The notes under the pieces were generated by a model. It had not been told where the DNA came from. It made no database searches and was given only the letters and a program-made list of their open reading frames with translations. This document shows, in pieces, positions 47,414 through 61,198 of a stretch of DNA of 64,000 bases. Source of the DNA: Tetragonia tetragonoides (lineage: Eukaryota; Streptophyta; Magnoliopsida; Caryophyllales; Aizoaceae); the NCBI GenBank assembly GCA_038025085.1, contig CM076147.1, forward strand, positions 33,759,766 to 33,823,765, given 5' to 3'. Numbering within the stretch: position 1 is the stretch's first letter; the number at the start of each line of letters is the position of its first letter. Position numbers and translations under genes: made by a program.

Positions 47414-48629
47414 TAGAGACTAAGTGGAAAAGAACACACTTACTATATATCTTTAGCTTGAGCAAATCTTGTGTGAGACCAACTCATAGAATAATGGGGC
47501 CACTATTCAGAAATATAGGGGTCACTTATTATGAGCGAGCAGTGACCCTTGTTCCACTAAAAAATGACCATCGTCTTACCAAAAGTTACAGTAAGACCAT
47601 TTTAAACAAGTTTTTGTGCTTTAGCTTAGTAGCTCATTTGGAAAAATAAAATCAGACGGGGAAAAATAATTAAACCTCCAAAAATAAATATGCAAACTAG
47701 CAAACGACTAATTAATAAGTCTCTTATGAGATGGTTTCAAGATGAGGCCACTTGTATAATCAAACTTGATGTCATGCTTATATGAGACGCCTCACCTCAA
47801 GGCTGTCTCATACGAGCTTTTTGTGAATTAATAATCAGAGCTACATTCATCAGAAATTAATAAATCAGAGCTACATGACAAAAAAGAAGGCAATCTTAGC
47901 TTGCACCACCGTAAAATAAGCTATTTCTTCGACCACCTTCTATTCTACAGAAAAATATTAATTTGATACAGGCACCTTGTATCTCAAGGTCCATAGTAGG
48001 TGAGAGCTTGAAACACACACATATACACACTCGTTTGTATAACCCTAGATAGCTTGAATCTCATGCATCTATCTTATATAGAAGTATATGCTTATATATA
48101 CTTAGTTAAAACTTACACACATATCCTTTTTTTTTTTAACTAACCTTCTTACCTCTTACTTCCATTATAAAAAACACTCTTATATTCTCACCTATATGTC
48201 ACTATTCAATTTCCATAGCTAAACTCTTAAGACTTTGATTGTGAGATTGATCTTTCTTCTGTAGGATATCGATCGATGCTCGTTGATTTGCCTAGCAATT
48301 TGCATCAAATTTTACTAGGAGGTAACATAGATACAATTTTTAAGTTAACTTGAAACAACATTATTTTTCAACATTTTATATCATAAACCCTAACATGAAG
48401 GATATAACTAATTATAGGAATTAGTATATATAAGCCATATGGATTTCATCATCTACCTTTTGACTCATTTGGTATAGGAGCTTAGTTTTGCTTTTCTTGA
48501 ACATGTTGCTAAATTTTTTGTTGCAGCAAAGAAGACTATAGTGGTTAGGAAAAGCTTAGCAATCGCGCTACAAGAGGCAGCAAGTTCAGGGCCTAGAAAA
48601 AGCTGATAATAAAGAAGTTATAAGTTATC
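47414..48629 (+). promoter_or_regulatory. NAC gene upstream region and 5' leader
   Basis: No other gene was recognised. The leader may hold an intron: GGAG|GTAACATAG near 48320 could be a donor and TTTTGTTGCAG ending near 48527 an acceptor. If so, the mature leader ends GCAAAGAAGACT...GTTATC before the ATG at 48630. No core promoter could be fixed. Confidence 0.4.
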
Positions 48630-51600
48630 ATGGAAGGAGGTGATCATGGCCATCCAAAGGAGGAAAGTTTGCCACCGGGGTTTCGCTTTCATCCGACAGA
48701 CGAAGAGCTCATCACTTACTACCTAGTGAACAAGATCTCAGATGCAAGCTTTACAGGAAGAGCTATTGGAGATGTTGATCTTAACAAATCTGAGCCATGG
48801 GATCTTCCAGGTATATATATAAATATGTATATGTATCATGTATGTAGTTTGTTTATATAATATAGTCTTCATATATAATCTCAACATATATGCATAATAT
48901 AGAAGCATGGCATGTTCAATTTAGAGTAGTTGTAGTTTGAATTTTCTGATCTAAAGATGCAACTAAAGATATAATACTTGAATAATTTGGATTAAGAACG
49001 TGATGTAATAAATAAGATGTGCATTTAACGTATGATTGCAAACAACATAATAAATAATTTAAGAAGATACTTATGATATGGTACATAAAAACTCATTTTG
49101 TAGATTAAGGTATGTTCTTCTCAACTTAATTTTACTTAAATTCAATTCAATTTTGTTCAAATTAGTTCGGTTAGTTCATGTGAGATAACTCTAATAATTT
49201 ACTATTTCGAAATATATATTCATAATCATACTTATGTCATTGAAAAGATTTTAAAGTATATTTTCAAATGATGAGTACAGTCCAGTGTTTAATATGTTTG
49301 GACAAATTTAAAATGGTTAAAGGTCAAGTTAAGAAAAGCAATTTAGTTTAATTCAATTTATCAAGTGAAATGAATGGATCTGAGCCTAAGTACATAGTGT
49401 TTCATAACAGTAAAGCAAGGGTAAATAAGATATTTACGGGACTAAGTGAGTTTAGATTTTTCAATTTTTATATTGAGCAATATATATGTACTTGCACTTG
49501 GAATACCTTTATACATACAATAATTCGATCTATAAGCCCTCACTAGAGGTACTAAAATGCGTCTCTAGTTTATTCATTTTGATATTTGTCTCTAGTTTAT
49601 TAAAAGTAATTTTATTGATACTAAATCTTTGTCACCACTGATGAATTATAACATCATATGTATCTCCAATAACCAGAAAAACAAGAAATTACAAATTAGA
49701 AATGTTTGTAAAAAAAAATAAATTTGCTACATCGTTGGCCTAAATTAAGGCCTTCTGATTGATCTTTTTTCTAATTAAGTTGTAAAACCAAGTTAAACTC
49801 TTTGATCTTTTCTTTTTTTTTTGGATCTTCTCTTTGATCTATTTCTAATTAACTTGCCAATAATATGATGCATGAATATGGTGGTGAATTTTAATGACAG
49901 CAAAAGCAAAAATGGGAGAAAAAGAGTGGTATTTCTTCAGTCTAAGGGACAGGAAATACCCAACGGGAGTGAGAACAAACCGAGCAACAAACACTGGTTA
50001 CTGGAAAACCACAGGAAAGGACAAAGAGATATTCAATAGCGTGACAACAGAGCTAGTTGGAATGAAGAAGACATTGGTTTTCTACAGAGGGAGAGCTCCA
50101 AGGGGAGAGAAAACTAATTGGGTCATGCATGAATATCGTGTCCATTCCAAATCTGCCTATAGAAGTGCCAAGGTTTGTTTGTTCTATCCACTAATTATAT
50201 ACTCATAATTAACGTTTATGCATGCTGTTGAAGGCAAATATACACAATGGACTAGTAGCTTATTACAAATATGAATACTGTACACATTTCCTTAATTAAT
50301 GTTAGCTTTTTTCATATTTTGAGACCACGAACTACATTTAAAATTTGAAAAATATGAATAAGGCAAGGGTGCGTTTTTTAGAGCGTACATGGTTAGTTCA
50401 GTTCAGTTCAGTTCAGTTCAACTGTTATTTTAGTGATTTTCAATTTAGTTAAGTGATGTTTTGTTTAGTTTAGTTTAGTGGTGCTGGGTTCAGAAATATG
50501 ATTTTTGTCTCACGTATCAAGTTGTGTTCAATTCAATTCAATTCAGTAGTGTCCAGTTCAGTTCAATGGTGTCCAGTTCAGTTCAATGGTGTCCAGTTCA
50601 GTGGTGTTGAATTCAATTCAGTTCAGTTCATCAATTTTGGTAAGTTCATCTCTAAAGAACGCACCTTAAGGCCCTATTCTTAGAAGTTCAACTCGATAAT
50701 AAAATTGAAGGTTAGAATTAAAGGGTTACATTTTAGTCAAAGATTACTCAAATTTGACTATATCCATATTCGACCAGTTACATTTTAGTTAAAGATTACT
50801 CAAATTTGACTATATCCATATTCGACCAATCTTTAGGCTGAATATTTCGTGTAAAACCATTTTATTGTACAACAGTCAAAACACTTTTTACTCAAAATGT
50901 AACAAAAAAAATACTATTGATTAGTAGGAGAGTACATAAAATAAATCGATAGTTTGCCTAATATAATGGTGCGAAAAATACCCTATCAATATATGTGTTG
51001 AAAATTTGCCAACATAGGATGTATATTGATCAAAGTTATACTCATGGGGAAGTGTATAGCTAAACTATTTCTTGTACTAGTAGCTTAGGACCAAAATTCA
51101 TAACTAATCCGTATGATTATCTGCTACGAAAACTATAGTTCCAATACATCAAAGTTCCGTAAAAATTGAAAGGAATAAGTTACCACTAGCTAGCTAGGAG
51201 CTCCTAATGCACGTTAAGGTTACTGGTCAATCTAACTCAGTCCTTGTTTCTTTTCTTCTTATGTTACCTTAACTTCTCATTGGTAGCAATTATAGGACAA
51301 GGGAATGGAGGGATAACACTACAGAGAATCACTTTGGAACAGCCAAAGTAGAAATGCTAAAATAGTACATAGTTAGCAAATTAGAAGTGTGAAGTGTGAA
51401 CGAGAAATTAAACTTTAAAATTTATCATTCTAAATTATCTTAATCGTAAATAAAAAATAACATTGGGATTATTTAATTCGAATCCGACGAATATCTGACC
51501 TGACCAAATGGAAAAAGTTTGACTCTAAATCCAAATTAAAAAAATAAATAAATCTGAATCCGATTAGTTACGGATCGTAGCTCAGTCTTACCCCGAATTC

Positions 51601-52435
51601 GATCCATTGTGATTTTAACATGAAATATCTGACTTGACCCCTCCATGAACTTGGTCTGTTCCCCAAAGAAATTCTGCAATCACCAGCCAATTTAATCACA
51701 TAGTAAAAATTTGTTATATGCACTTTTATTCTGATCTCGCACTCTTTTGTTTTCTTTTTGACATACTTATTTGAGTGTGTTTTGCATCTATTCAAAATCG
51801 ATTAGCTTTTCAGGGTAAACTTTCGTACCTTTGGTTTTTATATCCTTACTTTACTCATGCACCCCTCAATATTTTGGTATGGCAAGCAGGATGAATGGGT
51901 GGTATGCCGAGTATTCCAGAAAAGTGCAGGAATCAAGAAGTACCCTACAACACAATCATCATCAAGAGCAATCAATCTAGAAATTGGACCAAATCATATA
52001 TTATCATCTCCCATGATCCCCTTAGATCCAGCTCATTTTCACATGGGAAGAAACTACATGATGAACAATGCAGAGCTAGCAGAGCTATCGCGAGCCCTAC
52101 GAAATAATGGTGGCTCTACTAGCACGAACTTGCCTATGCAATCGCAACTTAACTACCCTCTTGGAGGCGGTGGTAGCGGTGGAGGAGGAGGCGGAGGGTT
52201 CACCATCTCCGGTTTAAATTTGAACCTAGGTGGTGCTGGTAACGTATCTCAAGGTCCACCTTTAAGGCCCATGATTACTCAACAAGGAGCCCATGATGTT
52301 ACTTCCTCTATGTTAAATGGGCTGGAAAATGGATATGGATCAGTTGATATGAACATGCATGGGAATGGATCAAGTAATAGGTACATGAATGTGGAGAACT
52401 GTGTTGAGTTTGATAACTACTGGCCCACCTATTAG
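48630..52435 (+). CDS. NAC-domain transcription factor (NAM/CUC group)
   Basis: Three exons, 48630-48810, 49901-50172 and 51890-52435, give 332 residues with matching phases and GT-AG introns. The NAC domain spans residues about 14-165: [70 protein letters not shown] with [15 protein letters not shown], and [10 protein letters not shown] to [12 protein letters not shown]. The [15 protein letters not shown] join spans intron 2, as is usual in the family. NAC proteins are nuclear, DNA-binding dimers. The sequence is closest, from memory, to the NAM/CUC and NAC058/NAC046 groups of development and senescence. The C-terminal activation region has [12 protein letters not shown] and ends [11 protein letters not shown]. 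No miR164-type site encoding the usual motif was found. Start: the only ATG before the domain, preceded by stops. Confidence 0.95.
49110..49400. repeat. TTCAATTC-rich MITE-like sequence in NAC intron 1
   Basis: It begins TTAAGGTATGTTCTTCTCAA, like the end of the element at 55057-55326, and is rich in TTCAATTCAA and GTTCA. The right end is not defined. Confidence 0.45.
50368..50665. mobile_element. GTTCA-rich MITE in NAC intron 2
   Basis: 298 bp. GGTGCGTTTTTTAGAG at the left is inverted at the right (CTCTAAAGAACGCACC). The inside is built from TTCAG and TTCAA repeats. A related copy lies at about 62207-62450, next to MIR169. Target duplication not clear. Confidence 0.75.
50703..50830 (+). repeat. 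Tandem 64-bp duplication in NAC intron 2
   Basis: The block GTTACATTTTAGTCAAAGAT through TATATCCATATTCGACCA occurs twice in direct tandem, with one base change noticed. Confidence 0.85.
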
Positions 52436-55053
52436 GGCGAGGAAAATAAAGATGAAGAAATATCAGAAAATTATATATATTTCATCCGTCCTGTATTTAC
52501 GTTTGTAGTTTTCTTTTTGGTCTGTACCTTATTTAAGTGAGTACTCGTTAGAATAGAATTTGTACTCTGATCTTAGCTAGCTAGTACTGGCTAGCAACCA
52601 TATGGAAGTCATTTGGTTGCAGCCGTGACATTTGCAGGCAAGTGTGTAGTAGTGATGATCATTAGTTAAAAACTTTGTAGTGTTTTTTATTTGACATCAA
52701 ACTCGAAGTTCTCCAAAATAATGTTGTTGCATGTCTTTTTGTTTTATCTCTTGATCGCCTCTTGTAGGTTTTTTGGAATGATGAAATGCAGTACAGTACT
52801 GGTGATTCTCGTCTAATTAGAATATGTTAAAAATGACTTGGTGCAATGGAGGGTTAAGCCCTTAAATTTTATTAGTTGGTAGTAATAGAACGAGGGTGAG
52901 ACACCCCTATAAGATCATCAAAAAGCAAGCTACTAAGACCCACATCTTTTAATTTCCTCCACGATGTCAATGCTTTGATTTGATTACAAAACTGTTATAG
53001 AATTTTTAATTTCCAACGTATTTGGTCGGTCCCTATCAACTTTACATACAAGAATTTTTTCTTCACCTCTTATCTTCTATTCCTCTTCTTCAACCTTTTG
53101 AGCAATATTGTGACGAGTTTCATCTCCTCCATTCCGAATACATGGAATGGAAAGCATGGTGTTAACCTCGGGAAGCAACATCCAGCAGTGAATGCACTAG
53201 TTAGGGTGAAATTGCCTCTAAGAGAGTGACCATTTGCACGGCACACGAGTCTTACACTAAATTATATCTTCTCACGTTCAAACTCTTGTTTTTCCTTGGT
53301 TGATTTCGCTTCACAGTAGTACGTAGACTGTTTTCCAACAAGAATTACTCAAAATGATGTGCAGATTTGACTCACTTAGTAGAAGTATTTGTTTGGATTT
53401 GGCAGGTTCAGACTTTGTGGTGATATCCATTACTCAATTCTGCAAATTTTTCCAGTCAAATTTCAACTCAAAATTTGCATTTTTCTTTTCTTTTCTAATG
53501 GGAATCCTGAAAGAGATTTTGATTACAACATATTCGAATTTAACCTTTGATTACAACATTATTTGAATTTGACTTTTGAGATGCCTACAAGCAACGCGGA
53601 AAAATAGTCACTGTGGTCGACGGCGGATACCCTTAATTGTGAACCAAAAAAATCCCAACAGATAAAAATTCCAAAAAAATTATTCGAATTTGACCCAAAA
53701 GGCCAATACCTATACCAATTACCAAGTGAATATAAATAGAAACAGAATAAAATTTCTGGTTTAAAATTCAACGGCGATAAGGACATCGTCGTAGGAGTTG
53801 ATTTTCATTATCTTGAGGGCTGACATCAAACTTTTACAGATCAGAATAAAATCCCAACAGATAAATTTATCAGAGGATGCCAAGAAAAAAAATTGCAAGC
53901 AGAACATTATTATTATCGATCAGCCTCACGACACGGATGCTCAACAAACAGGTCAAACCCACTTTATTTGCGGGTTCTTCTTTTATTTCTTCCCCATTAT
54001 TGTTGCCTTTTGCCCATCACTATATATCATCTTTCACATTATTCTGAAATTTAAAGAAATGAATTTTTGGTGATTCTGTATTTTTGGATATGATTCATGT
54101 TCTAGGAACTATATTAGCCCCGTGTTGGTGCAATATTGACGGGGTCAGTGTTGCGCTGATTGTTCAACTAGTGTGACATGTTCATTATTGAACACGAGAG
54201 ACCGAACATGACATAACGGAGGGTGCCTCAATCGTCATTCACTTAGCACTTGCACCAGCCTCTTTTCCGAACCAGCAAAAAACAAAGACAATTCTTGAGT
54301 TTATGACTTATGAGTCGTGCCATTCCGTGCCATGTGCCCCATGAAAATACATACAATCATGACTAATGTCACAAGAGGACTGAAATGAGATTTTATCATG
54401 ACTGAATTTGCTCTCAGTTACCATTGTCACCTCTAAATGAAAAATGCAAAAACTTTTTTATAAGGCGGTCTTACGGATGATCGAGGTATAACTTTTTTGT
54501 GTAAAGGTATCAGTTTTTATTTTATCACATGTATAATGTATCACAACCTCGTAAATGAGCTCGCCTTATATGAGTTTTTGTGAAAGTCAAAAACCTCAAT
54601 TTTTAATTTTTATTTGTAAGTTCCCTTAGGATCGGACAAATATAATGCACCGACAAATCGCAATAGTCTTAGACAATTAGACTTTACATGGGAACTAATT
54701 TGTTACCCGTGCGATACACGGTGTTGACTAAAAAAATTAAATTTAATACACCATCTGTTTCAATATGTAAAATCTTTTTGACTTAGTTTTTTATTTTATA
54801 TTTTAAAGTGCAAAACTATTTTCAAAAAGTAATTTTTATTCTTATTTTCAAACACTTTATCCTTACTCTTTTTTGGTATTCACTCTTTTTCTATCTCTAT
54901 TGGTCATTGGACATTACCGATCAAAACTATTGTAGTTACTTTACCTTTTTTTTTTCTTGATTTCACAATTTCTTAATCTATGTGCAAATAAAAAATAAAT
55001 AAATAAAAGAACTCCACATTTTATGAAACAGAGAGAGAGTTTGTTTTTAGGAT
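52436..55053. other. Gene-free stretch after the NAC gene
   Basis: The first 150-300 bp are the likely NAC 3' UTR. A short SINE-type fragment (GTCACTGTGGTCGACGGCGG) lies at 53605-53655. GTTACCCGTGCGATACACGG near 54697 may be a worn, minus-strand Helitron 3' end. No gene seen. Confidence 0.4.
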
Positions 55054-55329
55054 TTAAGGTATGTTCTCTTCACCTTCTTTTTACTAAACTTATCTGCGCA
55101 ATATTGGACTGGACTGAAATTTACTGAAATGAATTGAATTTTCTGAACTGTACTTATTTTTACTGAATCTACAATTACAGAGAGTAAATTTGTTCTTTGG
55201 TTTACCGAACTCTACTGAATTTATCTGAACTGAACTTTTTTTTACTGAACTGAAATGAATTTTACTGTATTGAACTGAATTGAATTTTACTGAATATTTC
55301 AGGGGTAAGTTGAGGAGAACAGACCCTTA
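55054..55329. mobile_element. Tourist-like MITE with TTA target duplication
   Basis: Element 55057-55326, flanked by TTA (55054-55056 and 55327-55329). Ends AGGTATGTTCTCTTCACC and, inverted, GGGTCTGTTCTCCTCAAC. The inside is TGAACTGAA-rich. TTA duplications point to the PIF/Harbinger superfamily. Confidence 0.7.
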
Positions 55330-55389
55330 GACTATATTCTAACCATTTGAACAGAGAAGAAAAAAGGCCTCATAATATTCGGTATTATC

Positions 55390-55672
55390 TTAGACTCCGT
55401 TTGATTCACCTGGATAAAACTGATCTGAACTGATCTGATCTGAACTGAACTGAACTGAATTGATTTTTTAAACTTAACCGTTAACCATTTAAAGTTCGTC
55501 CAAACATAGTCAATATTGGACTCATTTGAAAGTATGCTTTGAGATCTTTCCGATGACATAATAGTCATCATGAAATTATTTCGGAATAACAGGTTATATG
55601 AGTGATAAAGTTACACATGAACTAAACTGAACTGAATTTACGTAAAATTAAGGTGAATCAAACAGAGTCTTA
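55390..55672. mobile_element. Tourist-like MITE with near-perfect terminal repeats
   Basis: Element 55393-55669, flanked by TTA on both sides. Ends GACTCCGTTTGATTCACCT and, inverted, the same with one change (18 of 19). PIF/Harbinger-type by its TTA duplication. A worn relative lies at 45851-46153. Confidence 0.88.
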
Positions 55673-55721
55673 TTACATGTTCTGCTCAATGTCATTTTAT
55701 CACATTCTGTAAATAAGAGTA

Positions 55722-56518
<797 letters not shown>

Positions 56519-56520
56519 TA

Positions 56521-56566
<46 letters not shown>

Positions 56567-57519
56567 AATTGCTTGATGGACAAGTTGACTTCCACATAAG
56601 CAAGGCACATCCACATAGCTTGGCATGTCATCTTTATTTAATATGCATGAACCTACATTAATACATATTTTCTTTTATTAAATAATATTTTCTCTCCAAA
56701 AGTCAAATACATATATCTTACAAATACATTTCATTAATTTTTTTATAATAATACATGTATATAATAATCACAAAAAAATATCTATTTGCTCAATTGAGTA
56801 GTTGTATGATTAAAAAAGCGTTATAATAACTTAAAAATTTGTATCATTCTAAGTCCAGTGTTATTCCACACATTTTCTTTTTGTATGGTTTATTTTTAGT
56901 TACATTTCATATTTCATAATATGATTACAAGTTTGTGCATGCCTTGCATGGGCCATATAAGAAAATATAAAGAATTGCTATATTGACATGTAGGCTTCGA
57001 TACATAAGCAAAATATTGACATGTCATCAAATACTTAAGATGCATGTATATTATTTTACTACTATTAGCTTTCAATGAATGGTATACATGGTTGTTAACT
57101 AATTAAATATAATTTCACTGCATCAATTTGATACTTAGGCCATCCTCTTTTTTGGACTCGACATAGCAGAAAACTGCAGCAAAATTAAATAGTAGTATAG
57201 AAGTAGTAGTGGTGGTGGTCTTTTGGACTGGATATAGAAGTAAATTGCAACAAAAAATAATAAACAAGTTTGACTATACAAAACCAGGTTTATATATTGA
57301 TTAACAACGAATGAGATATTGTATATTTTTTATATTTTGCCCTAAATTTGGTGCAATGTGGTAGGTTTGTGCATATTAAGGGATCGGGAGGTTCATAGAA
57401 AAGTATATTTTTGTATTCATATATGACATATGCCAAATGTGTCTTGAAAGTTTATACCTATAAAAATATTTTATTTAATATTAGCACACAAACCGTACAT
57501 CGCACGGGAATATAACTAG
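56519..57519 (+). mobile_element. Helitron-like unit 2, abutting unit 1
   Basis: The 3' end has hairpin CCGTACATCGCACGG (57493-57507, one mismatch), then 8 bp and CTAG (57516-57519) plus T. It starts directly at the end of unit 1 with a (TG)(TA) run, then CACAATTGCTTGATGGACAAG, which matches the start of unit 1. A tandem arrangement of this kind is known for Helitrons. Confidence 0.6.
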
Positions 57520-57973
57520 TATATCTCATTACTGAACTTCTTATAAGGGAAAAGAAAGATTCCAAAAAATTGCTAATGGCACAACATAGTGAAAGTGAAA
57601 GCTGAATCATATATCCCATCTCGTCTCTCAAAAAGTACAACATAGTAAAGAGGTTTGATTATAAGCACAATAAAAGCTGTAATATAAAATTTGCAAACAA
57701 ATACATGAAAATACTACTACCAAAACCCCCAGACACTACCAAGTCAATAGTTGAATAAACAGCCATCCTAATAAAAACACCCACCCTAATAAAAGAAATA
57801 TGTTGCCAAAAAAAAAAAAAGAAATATGTTCTGCCCCATACTGACAGAGGCCATGAAGCTCACAATTATATTTGCCACATGATTTGTACGGAAAGAAAAG
57901 CTCAGCACTCCATGGATCATGAAGAGCCTGATTACTTATTTCTAATCTAAAATTAGTACACTGTCCACAATCT
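57520..57973. other. Gene-free stretch
   Basis: Nothing recognised. A-rich with a short AAAGAAATATGTT duplication near 57797 and 57820. Confidence 0.4.
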
Positions 57974-58656
57974 CTCTTCTTCTAGGTTACACCGATACCT
58001 GGCCCAACAGTAGTATTTCGTATCCGATACGTTTCGGATACCGATACTTTTAGGATACACGTCTGATACTTGGAAATACGCATTCGATACGTATCGTAGA
58101 AGTATCCTATTTTTCCATATTAGTTTTTTATCAAATTAATTACGGATACTCCTCGGATACACGGTGAATACTTTAAAGATACGCCAAATTAGCAAACACT
58201 TCAATTAATTATATTTTTTTTAATAAAGATTAAGTATTTTGTTTAAATATATCTTTATGCAACCCAAAAGAAATGACATTTCTTTCTCATCATAGCCTCC
58301 ATCTTGTCTGATCTGAAGGTTTACACCTACCGGAGCAGCTGGTCGGTTCGTCAACTCTCTCTATCTTCCACACATACATACCAACAACTAATTAGTCATC
58401 AACTTACTCACGCATTTTTCATCTTTGATCTTGTATTTTTAATAATGAAGAATGACATATAGATGTTAACAATGCCAGTAAAGGTCATAAATTGAGTTGT
58501 ACTTAACCTTCTTTTTTTTCTTTTTTTTTTTAAGTTGTTATATCATATATTTTATATTATATTTTTGCCGTACCCGTATCCTAGGAAATTTAGAATTACA
58601 GTATCCTGCATCCGTATACGTACCCGTATTCGTATCCGTGCAACCTAGCTCTTCTT
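57974..58656. mobile_element. hAT-type non-autonomous element, GATAC-rich, 8-bp target duplication
   Basis: Element 57982-58648 (667 bp). CTCTTCTT flanks it exactly (57974-57981 and 58649-58656). Ends CTAGGTTACACCGATAC and, inverted, CTAGGTTGCACGGATAC. Both subterminal parts are dense in GATAC/GTATC. An 8-bp duplication with short ends and repeated subterminal motifs fits hAT. No transposase. Confidence 0.88.
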
Positions 58657-60919
58657 GCGCCTGCCTTTTCTTTGATAAGGACTAAGGTGATGTTTACTTG
58701 CTTGCAATCAAATAAAATGCAATATAATCATTTGATTGCAAATTAGTAAACGAGCCCAAAGGCGTAAGTACATAAACTTTCTTCTTGGGCCTCCCTTTGC
58801 TAAGGCATTAGCATTCAGGGGTCAAGTGAAAACTCTAATTTTGCCGACTGACACTCGATCGCTACTGTTGGGCTATAATGGAGAGAGGAATAACGTTGAT
58901 AGTTAGTTCAACCAATTCTATTAGTGACCAGCACAATTATCAACTTCCAGCAATCCACGCAGGCCGTTTTTAAGGGTAGGCCAGCTTTAGAAGGGATCCA
59001 AAGGTACAAAAAAATCATAGAAATAACGTATATATTATATAAGCTGAACTAAAAAAATACGAATGTAATGTTGGTTCCCTGGTTTATGGTTTGTGTGGCA
59101 CAAATAGGAGCTAGTTTTTTTTTACCTCACTTGCACATACCCTTGGCTTGAGTTTCAAATATATTGGGCCTCAATTTAATACTTCTCTATAATAAAAAAA
59201 ATCATTCCTAATTCTAGTTTCTCTACTTAAGATGCAAGCACGTCAAGCACTTATCACGTTTGCAACTTTGGGTTGCATCCGACTAAAATGTTGTCACTTG
59301 CTCTTTTTATTTCAAAGTTTATAATTAACCTTTAATTCGAAAAAAATTATAAATGTTGAAATATCTCGTTAGATTCATTAATACTTCTTTTTAAAAATCA
59401 TCTTTCAAAAATTTATTCGTACATTGTAATTATTTACAATTAAAATAATGTATTGGACTTGACAAGATTTTATTGGTTAACCGTATGTGTTCATAAATAG
59501 TTTTTTTTAATTACACATTTGGGCGAACATAAGTCACTAACTTTTTCTTGGCTTTTACTTCAAATATTTTTATTTCATTCTGTTTGAAATTCAAGGAAGC
59601 CTCTCTTTTTGAAGGATATAGGGCTATTTTTGACATGTACTACCTTAACTTTTTAAAAAATTTCTTTTAGATTGCAAGTTGGGTTGAACATCACCAACCG
59701 CCATTGTTTTTCCATTTCTCACATTTTTTTTGCAGTAAAATCGATTATTCGATATTTAGGGCTCTTATTTTTATTTCGCCTTAGGGCCTATAAAACCTTA
59801 GGAACGGGCCTGAATCCACATAATATTCCCAAATTTTAAAGATCAGCTACAGCCTGCAAGTCCGGGAAAAAAAACCGTAATCAGAAAGTGGAACTCAACA
59901 TTCTCACAAACAATAATACCTGCTGGTGGAGAGTTTAATCACGACACATATAATTTTGAAATGTAGGAGGCAGGAGAAATAATTTATGCCATTGATATAA
60001 ATGAAGGATGAAACTGCCCGTAAAATGAGGAAGGAGAAAAATACTCCATTTCATTAGGAATAGGTCCACTTTGAATTAGTTATAACAACTGAAAAAGTGG
60101 ATTAGTTCACTTAGGATAATAGGATGAAATTGTACAGTTACGTTTTATTCCTCCTTGCTTAGAAATTTAGGTGAAAAAAATATTATAATATTAATAAATT
60201 AATGATGATGTCAAAATTATTTTTGACGGGAATTTTTTTAATAAGAGAATAATATGTGGACAAAGATAATGTTAGCCGATTATTGTTTTAGTAGAAAGTA
60301 TATAGATATAGATAGGACGAGGGGGGAAAATCAACAGATTGCAGAGGAAATTAGCTAGGAAATTTTTTCCGTATCTAATTTCAGCAACAGCTCAGTCGCT
60401 TGGGTGCCTAAAAAACCCAAGAGACAAGAAAGAGGTTGTATGGCCACAAAGATAAATCAGCCTCCGTGGTCTATGAGCCTTCTACAAAGAGTTGAAGGCC
60501 TCCAATTCACACAAGATTGCAATTTATGCTTCTGTAATGTATGGCCATTAGGCCATGTCCATTACGTATCACATATATGCTTCGTCAACCGCGAATTGAG
60601 TGAGAGAAGGGTAATTTTTTTAGTGAAATAAGGGTCGATCATCATATTAAGAGATCGCTACATTTTTAAACAGTGATCGACCCTATATTAAACTTCCGAT
60701 AGGGCTGGACAAAGTCCATGGAGGCCGGGAAGAGCAACATCTCGCTCACTTTAACACTCTCTAGCACGCGAATGTCCTCTTTTAGAAAGGTAAGGAGCAA
60801 CATCACACACAAGTCAACAGAGTTCATCTTATTAAAACCAATTTGCTGTAAGAGAAATAATCCATTTGACTCGTATATTCATGTTTCATCATCAATTATT
60901 CCGATATGGGACTACTTGC
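58657..60919. other. Gene-free stretch
   Basis: No supported gene. An inverted pair GGGTCGATCA...TGATCGACCC (60630-60640 and 60673-60684) could form a short hairpin. The open frame at 60404-60631 matches nothing that I know. Confidence 0.4.
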
Positions 60920-60949
60920 ATATATAGGCTATAGTTGTTAAAGTAATCC

Positions 60950-61198
60950 TGATCAGTCTAGAGCTGGCAAAAACAGACCCGATCCGATGACCGACCCGCT
61001 ATAGACCCGACCAAACCCAATCCGAAAAGGTTTGAAATAATCCGACCCGATTTGACCCGAGACCGAGAGGATCCGCTCAAACCCGACCTGAACCCAAAAA
61101 TTATGAGATAACATTTGTCAAACCCGTTAAATAATCCGAAATCATTCCACCCGATCCGTATTCAACCCAACCCGTTTGCCAAATCTATAGTGATCACT
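60950..61198. mobile_element. hAT-type MITE inside a palindrome
   Basis: Element 60958-61190 (233 bp). TGATCAGT (60950-60957) and TGATCACT (61191-61198) are the 8-bp duplication, with one change. Ends CTAGAGCTGGCAAA and, inverted, CTATAGATTTGGCAAA. The inside is full of GACCCGA motifs. The flanking arms (about 60926-60957 and 61191-61224) are inverted repeats of each other. Confidence 0.82.

Noticed and set aside
50498..50683. Gln/Phe/Ser-rich open frame in NAC intron 2
   Set aside because: Translation of the TTCAG repeat of a MITE.
54685..54720. Minus-strand Helitron 3' end
   Set aside because: The hairpin is present but the last four bases read TTAG rather than CTRR and no 5' end was found; mentioned only within the gap entry.
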